Origin: JANNYA01 sp031409855
GTDB lineage: Bacteria; Pseudomonadota; Gammaproteobacteria; Xanthomonadales; SZUA-5
Assembly (NCBI GenBank): GCA_031409855.1
Contig: JANNYA010000133.1
Span: 1-29,668 of the forward strand
Length of the DNA: 29,668 nt
Direction of reading: 5' to 3'
This document shows positions 24,492 to 29,668 of this stretch, piece after piece; within the stretch, counting starts at the first letter, position 1; each line of letters starts with the position of its first letter. Made by a program: the position numbers and the translations under genes. The notes below the pieces were generated by a model. The model did not search any database and was not told where the DNA came from. It worked only from the letters and a program-made list of their open reading frames with translations.

Positions 24492-24493
24492 GC

Positions 24494-24690
24494 CTAAAAT
24501 TTGGCAACGAAAGGAATTAAGGCGTCAATAGCCGCTTTCTGCGCCTCAGAATTGATCGCCAGATTGCGTAAAAATGGCCCGCCAACCATTTTGTTGACGG
24601 GCCACCCGATTCCCCCCGGATGTTGGTTTGAGTCTGCATGGTTCGTGCCAACCGTTGGCGGGCTTAGGGTGCGATTCAAACGGGTGTGAA
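24494..24690 (-). other. Gene-poor stretch; possible remnant of a minus-strand coding region
   Basis: On the minus strand one frame gives plausible protein toward the stop at 24494 (GGPFLRNLAINSEAQKAAI followed by a hydrophobic end FVAKF). It has no supported start: further upstream the frame runs into repeat copy B, where it reads nonsense typical of such repeats. A strong minus-strand terminator lies in the middle. I do not recognise the peptide. It may be a decayed 3' end. Confidence 0.2.
24570..24604 (-). terminator. Strong minus-strand intrinsic terminator
   Basis: On the minus strand TGGCCCGTCAAC, loop AAAATG, GTTGGCGGGCCA forms an 11-of-12-pair stem, followed at once by TTTTT (24574-24570). 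No minus-strand gene is known upstream of it, so it may end a small RNA or antisense transcript. The arm GCCCGCCAAC (24578-24587 region) also matches GTTGGCGGGC at 24654-24663, giving an alternative longer-range fold. Confidence 0.5.
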
Positions 24691-24694
24691 AAAA

Positions 24695-24783
24695 TTCGTC
24701 ATCGCGAGGAGCGCAGCGACGTGGCGATCTAAACGTGCCCCGAATTAAAGGCGAGATTGCGTCGCTGCGCTCGCAATGACGAA
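24695..24783. repeat. Inverted-repeat dispersed element, copy B
   Basis: The 89-base element starts TTCGTCATCGCGAGGAGCG and ends GCTCGCAATGACGAA. The outer 25 or so bases are near-perfect inverted repeats. It shares GCAGCGACGTGGC and GAGATTGC with copy A at 10411-10491, in the same orientation. It ends 47 bases before the mnmG start and must contribute to, or sit beside, that gene's promoter; TAAACT at 24791-24796 is a possible -10. Confidence 0.8.
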
Positions 24784-24830
24784 TGCGCGCTAAACTAGCG
24801 GCCTCTTTCAGCTCCAACGCGGTCATTGTC

Positions 24831-26756
24831 ATGCGCCACCCCAATTCTTTTGACGTCATTGTGATCGGCGGTGGTCATGCGGGCACCGAAGCAGCACTTG
24901 CAGCGGCGCGTACCGGGGCATTAACGCTTTTATTGACGCACAATGTCGAAACCATCGGCCAAATGAGCTGTAACCCTGCGATTGGCGGCATTGGCAAAGG
25001 CCACTTGGTCAAAGAAATTGACGCACTCGGCGGCGTGATGGCGACCGCGGCAGATTTAGGCGGCATCCAATTTCGTACGTTGAATGCGAGTAAAGGCCCC
25101 GCTGTGCGGGCGACCCGCGTGCAGGCGGATCGCGTGCGTTATAAAGCGGCGATTCGCGCCGTGGTGGAAAATCAGCCCAATCTGCAAATTTTCCAACAAT
25201 CAGTCGACGATTTGATCGTTGAGAACGGGCGCGTCGTTGCGGCGGTCACGCAAATGGGGCTGCGCTTCGATGCGCGGTCTGTGGTGTTGACCGCAGGCAC
25301 GTTTTTGGGTGGGCTGATCCATATTGGCCTGACGAATCATTCCGGCGGCCGCGCGGGCGATCCGCCGTCGACAAAATTAAGCCACCGTCTGCGCGAGCTG
25401 CCCATTTCCGCCGCGCGCCTGAAAACCGGTACGCCACCGCGTATCGATGGCCGCACAATTGATTTCTCTTTAGCGGAAGAACAACCCGGCGATACGCCAC
25501 GGCCAGTGTTCTCGTTTCTGGGTAGCGATGCCCAGCATCCACCGCAAATTAGCTGTTGGATTACCCATACGAACGAAGCAACGCACGACATTATTCGCGC
25601 CAATTTAGATCGCTCACCGATGTATTCGGGCGTTATTGAAGGCATCGGGCCGCGCTATTGCCCATCGATTGAAGACAAAATCGTGCGCTTTGCTGAGAAG
25701 CAATCGCATCAGATTTTCCTGGAGCCAGAAGGCTTAGATACGCACGAGATTTATCCGAACGGTATATCGACCAGCTTGCCGTTCGATGTGCAGCTACAAA
25801 TCGTGCGCTCGATTAAAGGCATGGAAAACGCGCACATTACCCGCCCAGGCTACGCGATCGAGTACGACTATTTTGACCCACGCGGGTTGAAAGCGTCGCT
25901 GGAAACCAAAGCTATTGAGGGCCTGTATTTCGCCGGGCAAATTAACGGCACGACCGGCTATGAAGAAGCGGCGGCGCAAGGTTTGATTGCCGGACTTAAT
26001 GCCGCCCGCTCAGCGCGTGGCGAAGCGCCTTGGACGCCAAGGCGTGACGAAGCCTATATCGGCGTGATGATTGATGATCTGATCACTAATGGCACGAAAG
26101 AGCCGTATCGAATGTTCACCTCGCGCGCGGAATACCGTTTGCAGCTGCGCGAAGACAATGCGGATATGCGTTTGACCGAACTGGGCCGCGAATTAAAGCT
26201 GGTGAATGAAGCCCGCTATGCGCTGTTTAGTGAAAAGCGCGAAGCGGTTGCGCTTGAAACACAGCGGCTAACGCAGCTGCGTTTCTCAAAGGTGGGCGCG
26301 CTCGGTGAAGCGGCGGCAAGTGCGTTGCATGTGCCGATTACGCGCGATTTGAGCGCGCTGGATTTGTTGAAACGCCCCGAACTGAGCTATGCACAAATTG
26401 TTGCGGTGCCGGGGTTTGGCCCAGGCGTAAAAAGTGAGCAAGTGGCTGAGCAAGTGACGATCCAGGCGAAATACGCCGGTTACTTAGGGCGCCAGTCAGT
26501 TGAAATCGAGCGCAATCAAGCGAACGAAAACACCGTTATTCCGGCCAGTTTCGACTATGCCCGCGTTACTGGATTGTCAGCAGAAGTGCTGCAAAAGCTA
26601 AAATCCGTGCGCCCGGAAACTATTGGCCTAGCGTCACGAATATCGGGCATTACGCCGACGTCGATTTCCCTGCTGCTGGTGTATCTCAAGCGCATTGGTG
26701 CGTTGAATAAGGCGGCGCTTGGGGATTCGGTTAAGCCATTGACTGACGCGGCATAG
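24831..26756 (+). CDS. mnmG: tRNA uridine 5-carboxymethylaminomethyl modification enzyme MnmG (GidA)
   Basis: FAD-dependent partner of MnmE that installs the (carboxymethyl)aminomethyl group at wobble U34 of certain tRNAs. The protein begins with the dinucleotide-binding VIGGGHAGTEAA. It contains the family signatures QMSCNPAIGGIGKGHL, GTPPRIDGRTIDF and AGQINGTTGYEEAAAQG, and ends with the MnmE-binding C-terminal helices (ASRISGITPTSISLLL). I use ATG 24831 (641 aa; E. coli 629), because it aligns with the E. coli start. The longer frame from 24783 runs into repeat copy B. No good Shine-Dalgarno is seen. rsmG, parA and parB, the usual followers, are absent; the 3' end overlaps a convergent gene by 26 bases. 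Confidence 0.97.
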   Translation: MRHPNSFDVIVIGGGHAGTEAALAAARTGALTLLLTHNVETIGQMSCNPAIGGIGKGHLVKEIDALGGVMATAADLGGIQFRTLNASKGPAVRATRVQADRVRYKAAIRAVVENQPNLQIFQQSVDDLIVENGRVVAAVTQMGLRFDARSVVLTAGTFLGGLIHIGLTNHSGGRAGDPPSTKLSHRLRELPISAARLKTGTPPRIDGRTIDFSLAEEQPGDTPRPVFSFLGSDAQHPPQISCWITHTNEATHDIIRANLDRSPMYSGVIEGIGPRYCPSIEDKIVRFAEKQSHQIFLEPEGLDTHEIYPNGISTSLPFDVQLQIVRSIKGMENAHITRPGYAIEYDYFDPRGLKASLETKAIEGLYFAGQINGTTGYEEAAAQGLIAGLNAARSARGEAPWTPRRDEAYIGVMIDDLITNGTKEPYRMFTSRAEYRLQLREDNADMRLTELGRELKLVNEARYALFSEKREAVALETQRLTQLRFSKVGALGEAAASALHVPITRDLSALDLLKRPELSYAQIVAVPGFGPGVKSEQVAEQVTIQAKYAGYLGRQSVEIERNQANENTVIPASFDYARVTGLSAEVLQKLKSVRPETIGLASRISGITPTSISLLLVYLKRIGALNKAALGDSVKPLTDAA

Positions 26757-27459
26757 CCTGCGTCGCCAGCGGCAGTGCGTTAAGTTCTGCGCGTGCTTCG
26801 CGCCACGTGGGATAGTGTGCGTCCAAGATCGCGACAAAACGCTGACTGTGGCTAGGCTCCAGCAAGTGCGCCATTTCATGGACGATGACGTATTCGAGCA
26901 AATCCTTCGGCTTCTTCACAAGTTCTGTGTTGAGGCGGATGTTTCCTGCCCGGTGGTTGCAGCTGCCCCATTTAGTTTTCATGCGCTGCAAAAAATAGCC
27001 GGTGACTTGCACTTTCAGCTTGGCCTCCCACTTTTCGATTAGCGACGGCACCATCACGTGCAGTAGGGATTTGTGCCATGCGTGCATGATCGCAGCGCGC
27101 TTCGCGGGATCCGTGCCGGGGCGCACGCTCAGCGAAATGCGCAGGTGGTCTAACGAAACCGACGGTTTTGCATCTTTATAAGCAACGGCAAGCAGGTGAC
27201 GCCGCCCCCAGATCGAATGACTTTCGCGTGTGATATATCGACGCGGCGTTTCGCGGGCTTGGTTTTTGAGCTTGTCCCGCTGCTGACGAATCCAGCCGAG
27301 CCGGGTAATCGCATACGCCCGCGCAACCTCCAAGCGCGTATTCGTAGGCGCAACCAGCGTCACGCGTCCCATCGGCGGGTGCACGGACAAATGAACATTC
27401 TTGATGTCTTTGCGCGTCACGCTAATGTCGATTTCGCCGAGTTGGATAGTCTCAGTCAT
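26731..27459 (-). CDS. YgjP/DUF45-type zinc metallopeptidase linked to a type I restriction locus
   Basis: The 242-aa protein is a YgjP-like (SprT/M48-related) domain protein. HEMAH at 194-198 gives two zinc ligands and the catalytic Glu, with H204 in EPSHSQRF as the likely third ligand; QRMKTKWGSC at about 158-167 is also typical. No signal peptide. The ATG at 27459 overlaps the hsdR stop (TAATG), so it is co-translated with hsdR. This metallopeptidase is a frequent passenger of hsdMSR loci; its role there is unknown to me. Its 3' end overlaps mnmG by 26 bases on the opposite strand. Confidence 0.88.
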   Translation of the reverse strand: MTETIQLGEIDISVTRKDIKNVHLSVHPPMGRVTLVAPTNTRLEVARAYAITRLGWIRQQRDKLKNQARETPRRYITRESHSIWGRRHLLAVAYKDAKPSVSLDHLRISLSVRPGTDPAKRAAIMHAWHKSLLHVMVPSLIEKWEAKLKVQVTGYFLQRMKTKWGSCNHRAGNIRLNTELVKKPKDLLEYVIVHEMAHLLEPSHSQRFVAILDAHYPTWREARAELNALPLATQAMPRQSMA

Positions 27460-29567
27460 TAATAGCCCGCTTGGTTTTTGACCAGCTCAAACAGCGCCAA
27501 AGTGGCGTTGCGGTCCCGCTTAACCAGTGGAAACAGCGCATTTTGCACCTGCGTTTCCCTGGCCTGATCGCCGCGCCAGCCTGCGGGCGCTTGCTCGCGC
27601 ATCACGCGGTCTATTTTCAGCGCTAACGCCGCTAAATCAGCCTCGAAGTAGGTTTTCGGCTCGGCAATTCCTGGGTCGGCGGCCGCTGCCGCCAGAATTT
27701 GCGGCAGGTTGTGATAGATCGTGATCGCCTCGCGCTTGCCGAGTAAATCGGCAGGGACTGCCGTGGCGGCATCTTTGCACGCCATACGCTGCACCAGCGC
27801 CTCGGCATTTTTCAGGAATACTTCATAAGCGTCTGCGTCGTCTCGGCTTTGCTGGATCAGATCCTCCAGCAGCTTTGACATCTCGGCGTAAAATCGTGGG
27901 TCGGTTAGCTGGTCACGAATGATGGTTTTACGGACATTATTGATAATGCCCTCGGCAATCGCGTTTTTGGAAAGCGTGCCTTTGGCGTTGAGCTTGCGCG
28001 CGATCGCGTCGTGGATGCCGGTTTCAATGATTAACTCGGTCAGGGATAAGGAATTGAGATTGCTAAGTTCCACCGCTGGATCAGCCTGGACATAGGTGTT
28101 GAGCAGGCGGCGCATATCCGCCTCAAAAGGCTTGATATCCAGCTCCTCGCCCGAGCGATTTTTGATTTGCTTGCGTGTTTCGTCGTAAAAATCGACTTCC
28201 TGCTGCAAGGCGGCCGCCTCGGAATCCGAGTAGCCCGCCTCAGTCAGGTTTTGCGCGATGTCACCATAGGCGCGCACGAAACTCGCGACCGACTTGTAAA
28301 AAGTAATGCGCAAGGCCTCGGTTTCCGTCAATGCCAGCGGGTTCGACGCATCACCACAAAAATAATGCAGAAACTGCTCCAACTCACGCGGTAGCGGCAC
28401 CGGTGCGCACAGATAACTCAGTGCCTCGCGCGCGGCATCAAGCTGTTTCTTGCCTTCTTTCAGCCAGTCCTTTAGCTCAACGTTATTGCTGCCACCACCA
28501 CCTTGATCCGTGTCCAGCTCGTCCGAGTTATAGACCGCAATCGCTTCCTGCACGTTATCAAGTAGCTTTTTGAAGTCCACGATATAGCCGTAGGCTTTGT
28601 CTGCACCATCCAGGCGATTCGTGCGACAAATCGCCTGAAACAGGTTGTGCTCACGCATCTCGTTGTCAAGATAGATGTAGCTGCAGCTTGGCGCATCAAA
28701 GCCCGTCAGCAGCTTGCTTACCACGATCAGCAGCTTCATATTCGCTGGTTCTTTAATAAAGCGGCGCTTGGCTTCGTCCTCGTAGGCTTTGGTGCTCTCG
28801 CCGGGTTTCAGCACGTATTTAGTGTAGGTGTCGAACTTGTAGCGCTCGTCGCTCTCTTTGGGCTCGCGGCTGATTGCGTTGTGATTCGGCTCAAAGGAGG
28901 TGATCACGCCGCAATACTGGCCGAAGGGTTTGCCGTGGAAGATGCGAAAGTAGTGGCAGGCGTCATAAATGCTGGCCGCGACAAGAATCGCGCTGCCCCG
29001 GTCGCCGTTTAGGCGGGGCTTGGTGTCAAAGTCGTGGATGATGCTGGCGGCGATGCGCGCCTTGCGCTCTTCGGCGCTCATCAATTCTTCCATCGTCGCC
29101 CAGCGTTTGCGGATGATCGCTTTTTGGAAATTATTCAGCGCCTTGGTCTTGAGCGCGAAGTAGGCTTCGATGTCTTTCGGCGAAGTCAGCCGCTGCGGCA
29201 CGTCGCGCGCTTCGTATTTCAAATCCAGCACCACCTTGTCCGCCACTGCCTCGTGGAATTTGTAGGTGTGGATGTAGCTGCCGAAAATGTCGTGAGTACG
29301 CAGTTTGTCCGCGTCCTTTTTTAGCAGCGGCGTGCCGGTGAAGCCGATGAAAATCGCATGTTCCAGCCAGCGCTGCATTTGCTTGTTCATATTGCCGCCC
29401 TGGCTGCGGTGACATTCATCGACAAACACATAAAACTGCCCATGCACCGGTGGGCTTGGGCCCTTCAGATTCGCCGAGTCAAACTTATGCAGCAGCGCGC
29501 AAAGCAGCCGGGGTGCTGTCGCGCCAAGCAGTATTTTCCAATCCAGGTATGAGCCTGAGCAAAGCAA
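27459..29567 (-). pseudogene. hsdR: Type I restriction enzyme HsdR, 5'-truncated
   Basis: HsdR is the motor and nuclease subunit of type I restriction-modification complexes. The readable part (702 codons from TTG 29567) starts just before helicase motif II, DECH at residues 50-53. Motif III FTGTP is at 76-80, motif V-VI are LLTGFDAPS and QAICRTNRLDG, and a long C-terminal helical domain follows. Full-length members are about 1000-1100 aa, so the PD-(D/E)xK nuclease domain and Walker A helicase motif I are missing. In frame, TGA at 29571-29573 and again at 29607-29609 block extension; the other two minus frames are stopped at 29600-29602 and 29659-29661. The gene is therefore broken or its 5' part is displaced; sequence beyond the window could show which. 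hsdM and hsdS would be expected upstream. Confidence 0.75.
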
Positions 29568-29668
29568 AAATCAAGGTTCGATTTGTTGAGTTGCTGGCGT
29601 TAAAGATCAGAGTGTAGCGCGCGCCTGGGAATTTGCTGTGGCCCGAGTGGAAGCGGGGTCAAGGGCGC

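Noticed and set aside
24783..24830. Longer MnmG starting at 24783
   Set aside because: The extra 16 residues come from the end of the inverted-repeat element, and the E. coli protein aligns with the start at 24831.
24494..24859. A 121-codon minus-strand frame opposite the start of mnmG
   Set aside because: The middle is repeat copy B read as protein (RHCERSDAIS type) and the first part is antisense to mnmG. Only the last third looks protein-like, and a terminator hairpin interrupts it; I kept just a low-confidence remnant note.
1..29668. tRNA genes, CRISPR arrays, transposases or phage integrases
   Set aside because: I looked for T-loop-like GTTCGAATCC motifs, regularly spaced repeats and DDE/tyrosine recombinase signatures and found none that hold up.

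Overview
The window looks like chromosome from a gammaproteobacterium of the Xanthomonadales/Lysobacterales type, at moderate confidence. The pointers are a stand-alone homodimeric-type pyruvate dehydrogenase E1 gene without aceF/lpd next to it, a DNA topoisomerase I that has a long Lys/Ala-rich tail and no C-terminal zinc fingers, a DUF2145 gene, a type IV pilus ATPase and an IPTL-CTERM secreted protein. Base composition is only moderately GC-rich and looks similar across the window, so nothing stands out as a compositional island by eye.

Layout. 1-996: 3' part of a DUF5916-type outer-membrane beta-barrel gene whose frame is broken by what look like two compensating homopolymer indels. 1260-3947: aceE. 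4076-5317 (-): secreted lectin-like/DUF11 protein with an IPTL-CTERM-type tail. 5522-7276: pilB behind a possible sigma-54 promoter. 7329-9524 (-): OmpR-type response regulator followed by its sensor kinase. 9714-9873: cluster of short palindromic repeats. 10003-10317: PilZ domain protein. 10666-13266: topA. 13309-14328 (-): mtnA. 14409-15658 (-): a small secreted protein overlapping a DUF2145 gene. 15860-18478: soluble multi-PAS hybrid kinase.

18752-24314 is one tightly packed operon: a secreted Ig-like protein, a PpiC-type periplasmic prolyl isomerase, an ABC-2 polysaccharide exporter (wzm, wzt with a C-terminal glycan-binding domain), a family 2 glycosyltransferase and a methyltransferase. 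Junctions are 4-base GTGA/ATGA overlaps. At ppiC/wzm the stop codon lies in a perfect hairpin loop just before the wzm start. The likely theme is export of a methyl-capped surface glycan, possibly with a partner secreted protein.

24315-24830 is gene-poor but structured. It holds a candidate small RNA (promoter, 14-pair stem with a C-rich loop, T-run), a second hairpin that would terminate minus-strand transcripts, and a second copy of an 80-90 bp inverted-repeat element also found upstream of topA. 24831-26756 is mnmG. Its 3' end overlaps by 26 bp the convergent metallopeptidase gene (26731-27459), which follows a 5'-truncated type I restriction hsdR (27459-29567). The usual mnmG neighbours rsmG-parA-parB are absent, so a restriction-modification cassette seems to abut mnmG.

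I saw no tRNA, rRNA, CRISPR array, transposase or integrase. The most interesting leads are the C-rich small RNA candidate, the composition and translational-coupling hairpin of the glycan-export operon, and the damaged hsdR beside mnmG.
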